The translations under genes were made by a program, and so were the position numbers. The notes under the pieces are model-generated. The model saw only the letters and a list, made by a program, of their open reading frames with translations. It ran no database searches and was not told the origin of the DNA. A DNA stretch of 64,000 nt. Origin: Candidatus Poribacteria bacterium (lineage in GTDB: Bacteria > Poribacteria > WGA-4E > WGA-3G). Positions 36,184-44,701 of this stretch are shown in pieces; position 1 is the first letter of the stretch; each line of letters opens with the position of its first letter. The stretch spans positions 1 through 64,000 of the forward strand of contig JAPPCZ010000035.1 in the NCBI GenBank assembly GCA_028824685.1. The letters run 5' to 3'.

Positions 36184-36459
36184 ATGGCTGAATTAAGACA
36201 GCAGCTACTTGTTTTACATTTACACACACCAGACCTCAATAGCCATGTCGTTGCATGGGCAATGTACGATGGCACTGGTGAAAAACGCTATACCACTGGC
36301 GATAGCGATGCTCCTCCGTATAACTCTGTTATAGAAGCAATGCGGGACGGTTGGCGGGTTATTCAGTTTCCACAACAATTTCCTGCTTTTCCTGGCATGG
36401 AGTATCACACTTCATATCTAAGATTTGAATATATCTTGGAGAAGTTGGAGGAAATCTAA
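36184..36459 (+). CDS. Conserved small protein coupled to PhyH
   Basis: This 91-aa soluble protein begins MAELRQQLLVLHLHTPDL. It contains the block DGWRVIQFPQQFPAFPGMEYHTSYL and ends FEYILEKLEEI. It lacks a signal peptide or membrane segment. An aaggaag box lies upstream of the ATG, and its TAA overlaps the next ATG (TAATG), which indicates translational coupling with the dioxygenase at 36459. I do not recognise a characterised family. A regulatory or partner role toward the coupled enzyme is an inference from context only. Confidence 0.78.
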   Translation: MAELRQQLLVLHLHTPDLNSHVVAWAMYDGTGEKRYTTGDSDAPPYNSVIEAMRDGWRVIQFPQQFPAFPGMEYHTSYLRFEYILEKLEEI

Positions 36460-37277
36460 TGGTTGATAGACAGTATCTCCTAACCACAGAACAGATGGCG
36501 AACTTCGTAGCCGACGGATACCTTCGTTTTGACGATTTTATCCCCGATGAACTAAACAAAGCCGCACATGAAGAAATGCAGTCTGGCGTTCAAGTTCGTG
36601 GTGGTGGCGGCACCGTATTAGACGATGTATGGAAGGACGATTCCGCTGTTGGAAAAGTCTTTCGCCTCCCTCAAGTGCAAGGCATTACTGAAAGCCTTGT
36701 CGGTGAGGCACCTTTGTTTGACCATCATGCGACTCACATCGTGCGACCACAGAGTGAACATGGACAGATTTGGCACGCGGATGCGATTATTGACATTCGG
36801 ATGCACTTTGATATCCAATTCTTCTATTTTTCACACGACACACCACGTGAAATGGGTGGCACAATGATTTTACCGGGAAGCCATTTTAGACGGGTTTGCG
36901 AAACAGATATTGCGCGCTACCAAAACTTCTTGAGCCAACATCCGATAGTTTGCAACGCCGGCACACTTGTCGTTGTACATCACGGGATGTGGCACTGTGC
37001 ACAACCAAATTTGACCGAAGATACCCGTTATATGTACAAACTACGGCTCAACCCGACTGTCCGCCAACTCAAACTTTGGAATACGGATGACATTGATGCT
37101 CCCGGTATTCGCGGCATTCTAAGTCGAAATCATAGATGGTATGGCAACGATGTCCGACTTGAAATTGTCAACCGCATAAAACTTTGGCGATTCCTCATCG
37201 GTGATGAGTCCTATGATGTCGGTTATTGGCTATCTCGACTTGAAAATATGCCAGAGAATGTCCCGAACGTTGCATAG
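36459..37277 (+). CDS. Phytanoyl-CoA dioxygenase (PhyH) family oxygenase
   Basis: This 272-aa Fe(II)/2-oxoglutarate-dependent oxygenase has the classical facial triad. His106 and Asp108 are in IWHADAI, and His179 is in HHGMWHCAQPN. PGSH at 139-142 and GTLVVVHHG support the double-stranded beta-helix fold. Such enzymes hydroxylate or halogenate small molecules and lipids. It is distant from the PhyH pair at 25013 and 25878, which lack the HxD motif. It starts within the stop codon of the 91-aa gene and is followed by a strong terminator, so the two form a compact unit. The substrate is unknown. Confidence 0.9.
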   Translation: MVDRQYLLTTEQMANFVADGYLRFDDFIPDELNKAAHEEMQSGVQVRGGGGTVLDDVWKDDSAVGKVFRLPQVQGITESLVGEAPLFDHHATHIVRPQSEHGQIWHADAIIDIRMHFDIQFFYFSHDTPREMGGTMILPGSHFRRVCETDIARYQNFLSQHPIVCNAGTLVVVHHGMWHCAQPNLTEDTRYMYKLRLNPTVRQLKLWNTDDIDAPGIRGILSRNHRWYGNDVRLEIVNRIKLWRFLIGDESYDVGYWLSRLENMPENVPNVA

Positions 37278-37321
37278 TTTGTAATGTCTACGCGTGCTAA
37301 GAGCAGTGCTTTAACACAACA

Positions 37322-37366
37322 AAACCCCACAAGAATTTGCATAAATTCCTGTGGGGTTTGATTTTT
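37322..37366 (+). terminator. Rho-independent terminator after the PhyH unit
   Basis: A 17-bp stem with one mismatch (37322-37338 and 37343-37359, aaaccccac against gtggggttt) and a 4-nt loop is followed by gatttttat. Runs of A on the other side mean it may also stop the convergent minus-strand gene at 37512. Confidence 0.85.
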
Positions 37367-37395
37367 ATAAAGTAGCTTATAGTGGATTCTACAAT

Positions 37396-37460
37396 TGTAG
37401 GAGGGAACTCCGATTCCCGACTACCACTGGTTTCGTCGCGATTCGGAGATCGCTCCTACA
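37396..37460. repeat. Palindromic repeat, family A (variant)
   Basis: The element opens tgtaggagggaactccgatt and closes cggagatcgctcctaca. It is the inverted relative of 9430-9500 and sits between two convergent genes. Confidence 0.65.
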
Positions 37461-37511
37461 GAATATATGTAAACTTATTTACATAATTTACGATAAAATT
37501 ACGGTTGTTAA

Positions 37512-38294
37512 TTAATCAAAAGTAACAGTAACAACTTCTCCACCCTTCCCTTTGAAAACACCGCCCTCCTTAAGTTGACTCATTATCTGTTTACGGACTT
37601 CTGGGGGAACATTCTGAAATTTTCCGCGCATCTCTTGGGCTTTTTTCATCGCTTCTTCCTTAGCCTTTCTCATAGCAGCTTCTTTATCAAAGGATTTAGA
37701 TGAGGACTCCCTATTGTTGCTTTCGTTCCGATTAGAGCTTTCTGATCTGGATGGACTACTGCGACGAGAACCACCACTTTTGAGAAACTGCATATTTCCC
37801 TTTCTGAGCGTGATCGTTTCACCATTCTTGTCTAAAGTAACTTTTTTCTGTTGGATTTCTTTTACGATTGCATCACCAACTTTATCTCCGACACCAACTA
37901 TATAAAATTCATTTGAACGTTCCTCTGATATAAACGCCTCCATTCTGGTGCCGTTTGGGTTTATAGCAGCACCAATCAGCGTATATTGAGGTTCTCTATT
38001 AGGTGGTCTCCAACCGAGAGGACGGAAGATATTATTGTCAATAATCACCTTATAAAAATCAGAATTGTCTGATTTTTTGCTTCTCGAACTTCTCTGTGCC
38101 TCCCGATTAACACCTTGTGGAAGGTTACGAAATTGGACTACTTGAGGTGGCGCTTGTGTTTTCATATCTTTTGCTTTGGCAATGATCATTTCTTTTTTAT
38201 TCGCATTCTGTGCTTGGATTCTTACCCCAAATACGAGTAGTAACCCTGCTACACAAACTATTCCGAAAATAATGAGGATTTTTGAATACTTCAC
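37512..38294 (-). CDS. GspC-like inner-membrane protein with charged tail, copy 1
   Basis: I choose the GTG at 38294, which has an aaggaga box and aligns with the start of the paralogue at 38670, giving 260 aa. There is one N-terminal membrane helix (ILIIFGIVCVAGLLLVFGV). The middle region FYKVIIDNNIFRPLGW, followed by VGVGDKVGDAIVKEI and VTLDKNGETITL, resembles the homology region of type II secretion GspC or pilus PilP proteins. The C-terminus is low-complexity, Ser/Asn/Lys/Glu-rich and probably coiled. No secretion genes are nearby, so the role is open. It is the promoter-distal member of a tandem pair. Confidence 0.72.
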   Translation of the reverse strand: MKYSKILIIFGIVCVAGLLLVFGVRIQAQNANKKEMIIAKAKDMKTQAPPQVVQFRNLPQGVNREAQRSSRSKKSDNSDFYKVIIDNNIFRPLGWRPPNREPQYTLIGAAINPNGTRMEAFISEERSNEFYIVGVGDKVGDAIVKEIQQKKVTLDKNGETITLRKGNMQFLKSGGSRRSSPSRSESSNRNESNNRESSSKSFDKEAAMRKAKEEAMKKAQEMRGKFQNVPPEVRKQIMSQLKEGGVFKGKGGEVVTVTFD

Positions 38295-38580
38295 TATATT
38301 CTCCTTAAATTGCAGTGTAGGTGAACTTTTATAAACACGCAAAACATCTCATGTATTAATGACGCGAATATATAGGAAAAAAGTTGCATAATTTTAGCAT
38401 GTCGCGAATCAACAGCGAGTACGCAGCTTATATCCGGTTACTATCCAACAATTTTGATACTTTCATTTGTATATCATTTTTATGGGAAATGGGAAGAGTA
38501 GATGCTTGCCTGTAGATGCGCTTTGTAAGTGCATTGATCAACGAGGCATCACAATTTGTAAAATCAACAATATGTTCGGT

Positions 38581-38624
38581 CAACAAAAACCCCACATAAA
38601 CTTTCATAAGTCCCTTGTGGGGTT
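38581..38624 (-). terminator. Rho-independent terminator of GspC-like copy 2
   Basis: Arms 38588-38596 (aaccccaca) and 38616-38624 (tgtggggtt) form a 9-bp stem. On the minus strand it is followed by tttttgttg. It lies 46 nt after the stop at 38670. The remainder of 38343-38669 shows no gene. Confidence 0.7.
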
Positions 38625-38669
38625 ATTTGTTGAAGAATTAGGTTAAGATAGAAAGTGTGACCAGTACTC

Positions 38670-39470
38670 TTAGCGACCTCTGCCTCTCCGTCTACCATAT
38701 TCACTGATCATCCGCATACGTTCCTCTCGCGAAGCATTCCCAAACCTTCTACGCATTTCCGCTGCTCTTTTCATCATTTCTTCCCTCATTCTTTTCTCAG
38801 CATCTTCTCGGGCATTTTTCATAGCAGCTTCTTTATCAAAGGATTTAGATGCGTTGTTATTATTGTTTTCATCCCGATTGGATGATTCTGATCTGGACGA
38901 ACTACGGCGAGAACCGCTGTTCAGGAACGGACTATTTCCACTTCTGAGTGTGATCATTTCACCATTCTTGTCTAAAGTGATCTTTTTTTCCTCAATCTCT
39001 TTTACGACTGCTTCACCAACTTTATCTCCAATACCGACTATATAAAGTTCATTTGAACGTTTTTCTTCAATATATGCTTCGGAAAACGTCCCGGTTCGGT
39101 CTGTTCGGGTGCTGATGAAAGCATATTCCGGTTCTTTATTCGGTGGTCTCCATCCGAGCGGACGGAACAAGTTATTATCAACGATCATTTTATAAAAATC
39201 TTGATTGCCTTTAGAATCTGAAGTTGAAGAACGCTGTTGTCCGCCCCATCTTGAAGTTTGCTGGCGTCCTTGTGTCCCCTCGTTTGAACCTTGTTGTCGG
39301 TTGCGAAACTGTTCTATCCGAGACATTGCTTGTGTTTTCATTTCGTCTGGATTTACAGCAATAGATTCCATTTTTGTTTTATTCTGAGCTTGGAGTTTTA
39401 CCCCATATACAAGTAGTAAACCCGCTATACAAAAAATTCCCAAAATAGTCAGGATTTTTGAATACTTCAC
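38670..39470 (-). CDS. GspC-like inner-membrane protein with charged tail, copy 2
   Basis: This 266-aa paralogue of the 37512 protein starts at a GTG with a ggaga box. One membrane helix (about 7-25) is followed by a linker and the GspC/PilP-like region (about 92-178), with DFYKMIVDNNLFRPLGW and IVGIGDKVGEAVVKEIEEKK. The tail (about 185-266) is strongly charged (KRMREEMMKRAAEMRRRF) and probably helical. The two genes share not only the protein but about 60 bp of upstream leader, including gcagtg and ttataaacac, so the promoter was duplicated too. The homology call is by motif only. Confidence 0.72.
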   Translation of the reverse strand: MKYSKILTILGIFCIAGLLLVYGVKLQAQNKTKMESIAVNPDEMKTQAMSRIEQFRNRQQGSNEGTQGRQQTSRWGGQQRSSTSDSKGNQDFYKMIVDNNLFRPLGWRPPNKEPEYAFISTRTDRTGTFSEAYIEEKRSNELYIVGIGDKVGEAVVKEIEEKKITLDKNGEMITLRSGNSPFLNSGSRRSSSRSESSNRDENNNNNASKSFDKEAAMKNAREDAEKRMREEMMKRAAEMRRRFGNASREERMRMISEYGRRRGRGR

Positions 39471-39768
39471 TATATTCTCCCTAATTGCAGTGCAAGTAAA
39501 CTGTTATAAACACACTAAGCATCTTTTTATGTAAGTTTGACAATCTTATCCGTAAAATGTTCATTTTTATTTATTCAACTCATATCTGATGCTTATAATT
39601 TTAGCATAGTTTTCACCTGATGTCAAGTTTATATTTACATACGCAGGGTTATTCAGTTTTCAATATTTTTGATGGTTTTTTGCTATGACGTTAATTTTAT
39701 GTGTTGCCATCTTGTCCGTGTCTTTAGTCCCGTATGAAGATTAAATAAATATTTCGGTAATTTCTTTA

Positions 39769-39833
39769 GTCCCGTAGGGACGATATGTTTATAGAAAAAT
39801 GTTACCCACCGCCTCTTGAGTTCCGTAGGAACG
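39769..39833. repeat. Family D repeat, inverted copy of 43965-44030
   Basis: A 65-bp stretch starting gtcccgtagggacgatatg matches the reverse complement of 43965-44030 except for one base in an A-run. It lies in the 39471-41034 gene desert, which otherwise holds repeats and hairpins listed separately and no convincing gene. Confidence 0.8.
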
Positions 39834-40028
39834 GCATAGAAGACTTAACATATCGTCCCTACCAAATCAACCTTATGAATGCGCGTATGGAATTCAGCAG
39901 GACTAAAAAACAATGTTCATGTTTATGGATATGAACTTTCAGTAAATCTCAATACCAGAAACTCTTAAAACTGAATAACCCTGTTACATACGGGTGTGTA
40001 AATAATTTGGTATTAACCAGGCCACCTT

Positions 40029-40151
40029 TCTTGTTGAAGGGCTTTGTAAGCCCGATTTATCCAAATCAACGCTAAATGCGCGTATGGCATTCAGCGGGGT
40101 TGACTCTCCAACAAGAGAAGAAGCGTATTCATGCCAAAAACTTACACAGCC
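40029..40151. repeat. Composite repeat, families E and F (copy 2)
   Basis: A family E module (gaagggctttgtaagcccga) runs into the family F block beginning atccaaatcaacg, matching 250-350. Overlapping open frames of about 85-111 codons here are made of repeat sequence and are not called. Confidence 0.65.
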
Positions 40152-40627
40152 TTTACATACCTCTCATTTCAGAGCCATTCAATTCTCCCATGATTTCTTC
40201 CTTACCAAAACGCCAAACTCACCATCCTCCGAAATGCGGAAAACAAAATACGCGTCAACCCAATTTTTCCGCAAACTTATTGTCCATATATTGGATATCT
40301 ATTGGCCGGCAACAACAAAAACCTCTGACAATCACTTATAACAAGGGTATAATATCAGTTAGAAAAACAAAAACGATCCTAAACACTAATAGAACCAGAC
40401 CAAAATCTTGAGCAAAACATATAGGTGAGAATTTTGAAATTACTTGGCAAAAAACGGCAGAGAATCCAACAAATCGGAAGCGCACTGAAAACTAAGCATG
40501 TTGCTGAAAATTACACCAATTTCGCCATAATTATTGAAAAATCGTCAAAGTCCGAAATTTAAAATTAATACCTTAATAAAAAATCCTTTCTAAACCCAGT
40601 CAGATATTGAGTTTAGGACAATTTTCA

Positions 40628-40671
40628 AAAAGATACCACGGTATAAAAAAATATACCGTATGGTATCTTTT
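40628..40671. terminator. Bidirectional hairpin with flanking A/T runs, no gene nearby
   Basis: An 18-bp interrupted stem (aaaagatacca and cggtata against their complements, 2-nt bulge) is flanked by A4 on the left and T4 on the right. It looks like a bidirectional terminator, but no coding region ends within 350 bp, so it could close an unannotated small RNA. Confidence 0.45.
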
Positions 40672-40746
40672 GAGTAGCAGCAATTTCCACATGGCGGTAG
40701 CAGCATCAACGAATTGCTACTTCATAACTCAAACGGATAATATGTC

Positions 40747-40878
40747 GACAATTGAACGCCTCTGGTAGTTTTGGCAGAGGCATTCAATTGTCACAAAACA
40801 TCTTTGTTGGAGGGGTTTGTAACCCCGAATTTTCATGCTGTATATCTGAAATCGGGGTTGGAAACCCGCAGCATGCCA
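40747..40878. repeat. Nested hairpins between genes
   Basis: Arms 40747-40764 and 40775-40792 (gacaattgaacgcctctg, one mismatch) form one stem. A second structure at 40804-40878 pairs two family E modules around ggggtttgtaacccc and ggggttggaaaccc. A third gacaatagaacgcctctg follows at 40922. Confidence 0.6.
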
Positions 40879-40958
40879 AAAGCGCAGGCTGCGTTGATTC
40901 ACTCCAACAATAGCAAAACTCGACAATAGAACGCCTCTGCCTCTCATTTCAAAAAGCA

Positions 40959-40987
40959 TTGACTTTCACAGAAAAATTGGGTACACT
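40959..40987 (+). promoter_or_regulatory. Sigma-70 promoter for the envelope cassette
   Basis: TTGACT (40959-40964), 17 nt, TACACT (40982-40987) lie 48 nt before the ATG at 41035. This is a good match with ideal spacing. Confidence 0.65.
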
Positions 40988-41034
40988 TAAAAATAATAAC
41001 CGTATTACCTTGAACAGAAAGGGATTAACTTCAA

Positions 41035-41568
41035 ATGGAACATAAAAGTTCGACTCAGAAACGGTTTGCAATCGGAGTATGTTGTATTTTTTTTATTGGA
41101 TTGATAATTCTGCCTGCACAGGCAGCCCGCCGCTCACACGGTCTTGCTATAACCTTGTTTGCATCTGGAGTAGGCTTGCAAGTCGGTAGTACGCTGCTGC
41201 ATACTTCCGCTGAACGTCGGTATGAGGAATATCTCTCTGCTGCAATCCAAGCGGATATTCAAAGTCACAAAAGTGATGTAGTTGCGAGGGAAAATGCCAG
41301 TGTTATTATGTCTCGCGTCGGATACGGATGTATAGGACTTGCTGTAGTCCTTTCCATCTTTAACCAGTTGGAAAATGCTTCAATCGAAACACCACCATTA
41401 ACGCAAATACCAAACTATATTAATAGCAATACACAATATCCAATCAACTTCGCCTCTTCACGTGTATTAGGGGACGAAATTTTGAGTGAGTCGCTAATTT
41501 ACAACTTTCGACCTTACTACGATTTCCAAAAACAGCGAGTTAGTCTGCAATACTTACACCGTTTCTAA
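41035..41568 (+). CDS. Membrane protein of unknown function
   Basis: This 177-aa protein has an N-terminal hydrophobic helix (FAIGVCCIFFIGLIIL, ending with an AQA-like cleavage site) and a second hydrophobic stretch (IGLAVVLSIF). A polar helix with a repeated Glu/Ala pattern lies between (ERRYEEYLSAAIQADIQ). The C-terminus is rich in Asn, Tyr and aromatic residues. No family is recognised. It is the first gene of a three-gene plus-strand cassette with a lipoprotein and an outer-membrane barrel, so an envelope role is likely. Confidence 0.72.
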   Translation: MEHKSSTQKRFAIGVCCIFFIGLIILPAQAARRSHGLAITLFASGVGLQVGSTLLHTSAERRYEEYLSAAIQADIQSHKSDVVARENASVIMSRVGYGCIGLAVVLSIFNQLENASIETPPLTQIPNYINSNTQYPINFASSRVLGDEILSESLIYNFRPYYDFQKQRVSLQYLHRF

Positions 41569-41655
41569 AGCCTCTTATTGTATTGTTTAGTAGGCATGTC
41601 TTTAACACCCTATTCCGTAGTGTGAGACAGACTACCAATTTGCGGGAGAAATTAA

Positions 41656-42798
41656 ATGTATTCATTTTACAGTCTTTTTAAAACGCAATCGCACCGTTTT
41701 TCGTTAAAAAGAGCATCCATACATTGTTTGCCGTTGTTCCTAATAATTACGGTGTTTTTAGCATGCACGAATAGTGAGGATTTCGCAAACCCGCTTGACT
41801 CAGATAATTTGCGAACAGCTGGGTCTCCTGAAGGACTCACGCTTTATCCTGGTGACCAACAAGTTCGTGTGGCTTGGACAGATATCGGACAGGAAGGTAT
41901 CAAGGCTTACCGAATCTATCGACGTTCAATAGCCAATTCAGATGAACCTTTTGAGTTAGTCGGAACGGTTGACGCGCCTGCAAGTGAGTTCGTGGATACT
42001 CAGAATATTGAAAATGATCGTAAAGATTCACTCGGTCGTGTACTTGCGTATGAATATCGTATTTCGTATGTTGATATAAACGATGTTGAAACACCAGATC
42101 CATCTAATCCGCCAAGTATTTCTGAAGAACCGATCCAAGTTTGGCAAACAGTTGCAGGCACACCAAGTATTCCCCCTGCCCTTCCAGTTGTAACATTGGG
42201 AACCCCGGCAGACCTCACCGTCAAACTATTTTGGGAAAACTACGATTTTCCACACGATTTTTCCCTTTTCCGAATCTACATAGCAAGAGATGAAGGAACA
42301 GGAAAAGAACTTGCTTTTAGACGTGTAGCGGAGATAAAGCGAGATCAACTTTATTATTTTGATGTCAATTTTCAAGAAGACGGTGAATCTAAAGTTTATC
42401 GTGTAGCTGCTGTTGATGAGTTTGGTGTAGAAGCCATTACCACTATTAGTGCCATCTCTCCACATTTGCCACCCGCCCCACCAAAAAATGTTACGGTTAT
42501 TTACGCAGCGCGATCCTTTTTCAACAACAAGTACGATGCTATTATTTCATGGACCGCGAATACTGAGAGGGACCTTGCAGGCTATCAAATCTATACAAAA
42601 GATGCAGAAGGTAATTTGCTGCCGCGTCAGTCTGCTGGTCCAAGAGACAACGGTTTGACAATCCCTGGCGAAGACCCGATCTTAATTGGCCAGCAACTTG
42701 TAACTCGGTCTTACTTCATCACCGCATTCGACGATACGCCTGGACCTGATGGCAAGCGAGACGAAAGCGAGATGGTTGAAGCACAAGCACTTAATTGA
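41656..42798 (+). CDS. Fibronectin-III-like lipoprotein
   Basis: This 380-aa protein has a lipoprotein signal (LFLIITVFLAC then TNSED), which puts it in the envelope. Two or three fibronectin type III-like modules follow. Marks are GLTLYPGDQQVRVAWTD with YRIYRRS, then VKLFWENYDF with FRIYIARD, and ISWTANTERDLAGYQIYTKD. The N-terminal ANPLDSDN is seen in many surface lipoproteins of this kind. It has a gggag ribosome site and ends 31 nt before the barrel gene. Adhesion or scaffold function is inferred from the fold. Confidence 0.82.
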   Translation: MYSFYSLFKTQSHRFSLKRASIHCLPLFLIITVFLACTNSEDFANPLDSDNLRTAGSPEGLTLYPGDQQVRVAWTDIGQEGIKAYRIYRRSIANSDEPFELVGTVDAPASEFVDTQNIENDRKDSLGRVLAYEYRISYVDINDVETPDPSNPPSISEEPIQVWQTVAGTPSIPPALPVVTLGTPADLTVKLFWENYDFPHDFSLFRIYIARDEGTGKELAFRRVAEIKRDQLYYFDVNFQEDGESKVYRVAAVDEFGVEAITTISAISPHLPPAPPKNVTVIYAARSFFNNKYDAIISWTANTERDLAGYQIYTKDAEGNLLPRQSAGPRDNGLTIPGEDPILIGQQLVTRSYFITAFDDTPGPDGKRDESEMVEAQALN

Positions 42799-42829
42799 AA
42801 CTTGGTAAAGAAATATTAAAGGAAAATCT

Positions 42830-43771
42830 ATGCACTTTAAAAACCACATCACTATTGGAATCATTTTAATTTTCATCGGAATTAGTTCTCCGATTTTTGC
42901 ACAATCATTGTCCACTTCCCAACTCACAACTATCCAAACTGCGGAAACGATAGGCAAGGGCGGATCTGTCACATCCTTTGGCTTGTTCCAGCATTCTAAA
43001 AATGAAATATTGCCCGAACATAGCCAAAAAGTTGTCATCGGTGGATTTGAAGAATCTCACCAAGTCTCGCTTGAGATTGAGACATTCGTTATACCTGTCC
43101 GATTTACTTACGGCTTAAGTGAACAACTCGATTTGCAGTTGGGGGCTACCCTCTCAACAGGCGGTGTTAACAAAGTCGTTCACGATTTTTATAATACTGG
43201 AGACCCAGAACTTGATTCTAAACGAGTTTACGACCAACCGCTCTATGAAGGACTTATCGGGATTAAATATAACATCAAGCCCGAAAAAAATGATGGGTTT
43301 CCAAGTATTTCAGTTGGAGGAGATTTCTATTCCGGTTTCACCGCAGATGACCGCCTTAATTCTGATAACGATTTCATTGATAAGAGTCCTATTGATGGTT
43401 TCCCATTTGTCGGTGTCAATACTTATATCGTTGGCACACAAAGATTTGGCAGGTATTTTAAAGTTCATGCGGGGGCAGGTATCTTTTTATCTTCAAAAGC
43501 ACTCAAAACAACAGACTTTTTTACGCTTAATTGGCAAGCAGGTGGTGAAATCGCTATTTCAGATAACATGTGGCTCGCCGGTGATTTCTCACGTGAAGTC
43601 CAGTATGCAGGGGTCAGTTTCTCAAGTATTCTCGGTCTTGCATTCCGTTATGAAGTCTCTAATACGTTGGCATTTCAAATTGGACTCAATAATCTACCCG
43701 GATTTCATTTTAGCCTGACGTTAGGAGGCGAAAAAGCACAGCAAATGGACGGGAACAAGTTGTTATTTTAA
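42830..43771 (+). CDS. Outer-membrane beta-barrel protein
   Basis: This 313-aa protein has a signal peptide (IIIGIILIF to SSPIFAQS). Alternating hydrophobic/polar strands typical of an outer-membrane barrel follow, such as FTYGLSEQLDLQLGATLS and NTLAFQIGLNNLPGFHFSLTLGG. Strand pattern suggests roughly 10-12 strands; this is an estimate by eye. It has an aaagga ribosome site. Together with the FnIII lipoprotein upstream it may form a surface complex. No transporter partner is visible. Confidence 0.8.
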   Translation: MHFKNHITIGIILIFIGISSPIFAQSLSTSQLTTIQTAETIGKGGSVTSFGLFQHSKNEILPEHSQKVVIGGFEESHQVSLEIETFVIPVRFTYGLSEQLDLQLGATLSTGGVNKVVHDFYNTGDPELDSKRVYDQPLYEGLIGIKYNIKPEKNDGFPSISVGGDFYSGFTADDRLNSDNDFIDKSPIDGFPFVGVNTYIVGTQRFGRYFKVHAGAGIFLSSKALKTTDFFTLNWQAGGEIAISDNMWLAGDFSREVQYAGVSFSSILGLAFRYEVSNTLAFQIGLNNLPGFHFSLTLGGEKAQQMDGNKLLF

Positions 43772-43820
43772 CGACTTATGATAGTTTTATTTTGTAGGTC
43801 GGGTTGAGTTTACGAAACCC

Positions 43821-44111
43821 ATAGGTGTCAACTTAAGCAATTTTCAAACAGGGAAAACCCTCTTCAGCCCCGTAGAGGCGGTATGTTTATAGAAAACGGA
43901 TAATCCATCTCTTGAGCCCCGTAGGGGCGGTATGTTGTCGCCTCAGTCCACCAGTCAGATATGTCGTTCCTACGGAACTCAAGAGGCGGTGGGTAACATT
44001 TTTTCTATAAACATATCGTCCCTACGGGACTAAATATGGGAGAGTTTCAATCACCATAAGGGTTGAAAAGCACTCGTCAAAACGTAGATGTCTTCTTAAG
44101 TTAACACCTAT
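43821..44111. mobile_element. MITE-like element with 17-bp TIRs, inserted in a family C repeat
   Basis: This 291-bp non-coding element starts ataggtgtcaacttaag (43821-43837) and ends cttaagttaacacctat (44095-44111), reverse complements with one mismatch. It is flanked by perfect 20-bp direct repeats gggttgagtttacgaaaccc at 43801-43820 and 44112-44131. The left flank carries the 5' end and the right flank the 3' end of a normal family C repeat. The element therefore appears to have split one, duplicating 20 bp. Inside are family D modules, including the inverted match to 39769-39833. No transposase is encoded. The whole gap 43772-44209 is explained by this structure. Confidence 0.75.
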
Positions 44112-44209
44112 GGGTTGAGTTTACGAAACCCAACACGCGCTAAACGGTGATGAGTCCCCCCTAAAAAACCGAAAACTAAATAGTCCAGAGTAGAAACAAG
44201 AAAGAAGCT

Positions 44210-44659
44210 ATGAGAGCAGTCATCCAACGTGTCAAATCAGCAAGTGTCAAAGTAGACGGTGAACTCGTCTCTGAAATCGGAGTGGGATTGCTTATATTTC
44301 TTGGCATTGCACATGATGATACCGAAACAGAATTGGAATATATCGCTAACAAAGTCGCAAATCTGCGTATCTTTGAAGATGCGGATGGAAAAATGAACTG
44401 TTCGCTGCTTGAAACCGGCGGCGCAGCCCTCGTTGTATCACAATTCACACTCTACGGCGATTGCCGCAAAGGGCGACGACCAAGTTTTATCAATGCAGCG
44501 CGCCCCGAAGTCGCAAACGCACTTTATGAACAGTTCATCACTGCATTAGAACAACTAAACATACCGACACAAGGCGGCACCTTTCAAGCAATGATGGACG
44601 TGCAACTGATTAACGACGGTCCCGTAACTATTCTATTGGATAGCGACAAACAGTTTTGA
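44210..44659 (+). CDS. dtd: D-aminoacyl-tRNA deacylase
   Basis: This 149-aa DTD enzyme hydrolyses D-aminoacyl-tRNAs (and glycyl-tRNA-Ala) to stop D-amino acids entering proteins. Signatures are [18 protein letters not shown] at the start, SQFTLYGD at 77-84, KGRRPSF and NDGPVT at 135-140. The last is the Gly-cisPro-type chiral proofreading element, here written as Gly-Pro within that motif. Length is normal and the gene looks intact. It stands 42 nt before the methyltransferase and may be cotranscribed with it. Confidence 0.96.
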   Translation: MRAVIQRVKSASVKVDGELVSEIGVGLLIFLGIAHDDTETELEYIANKVANLRIFEDADGKMNCSLLETGGAALVVSQFTLYGDCRKGRRPSFINAARPEVANALYEQFITALEQLNIPTQGGTFQAMMDVQLINDGPVTILLDSDKQF

Positions 44660-44701
44660 AGTTAAAAAAAGAAAAGATACTTCTAAAACGCATAGATTAA
44701 A

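Noticed and set aside
40076..40411. Open frames of 85-111 codons in the gene desert
   Set aside because: They are built from family F repeat sequence, have no good ribosome site and no recognisable protein features.
43119..43718. 199-codon frame overlapping the outer-membrane barrel gene
   Set aside because: It lies in another frame of a convincing signal-peptide barrel protein and has no domain or ribosome site.
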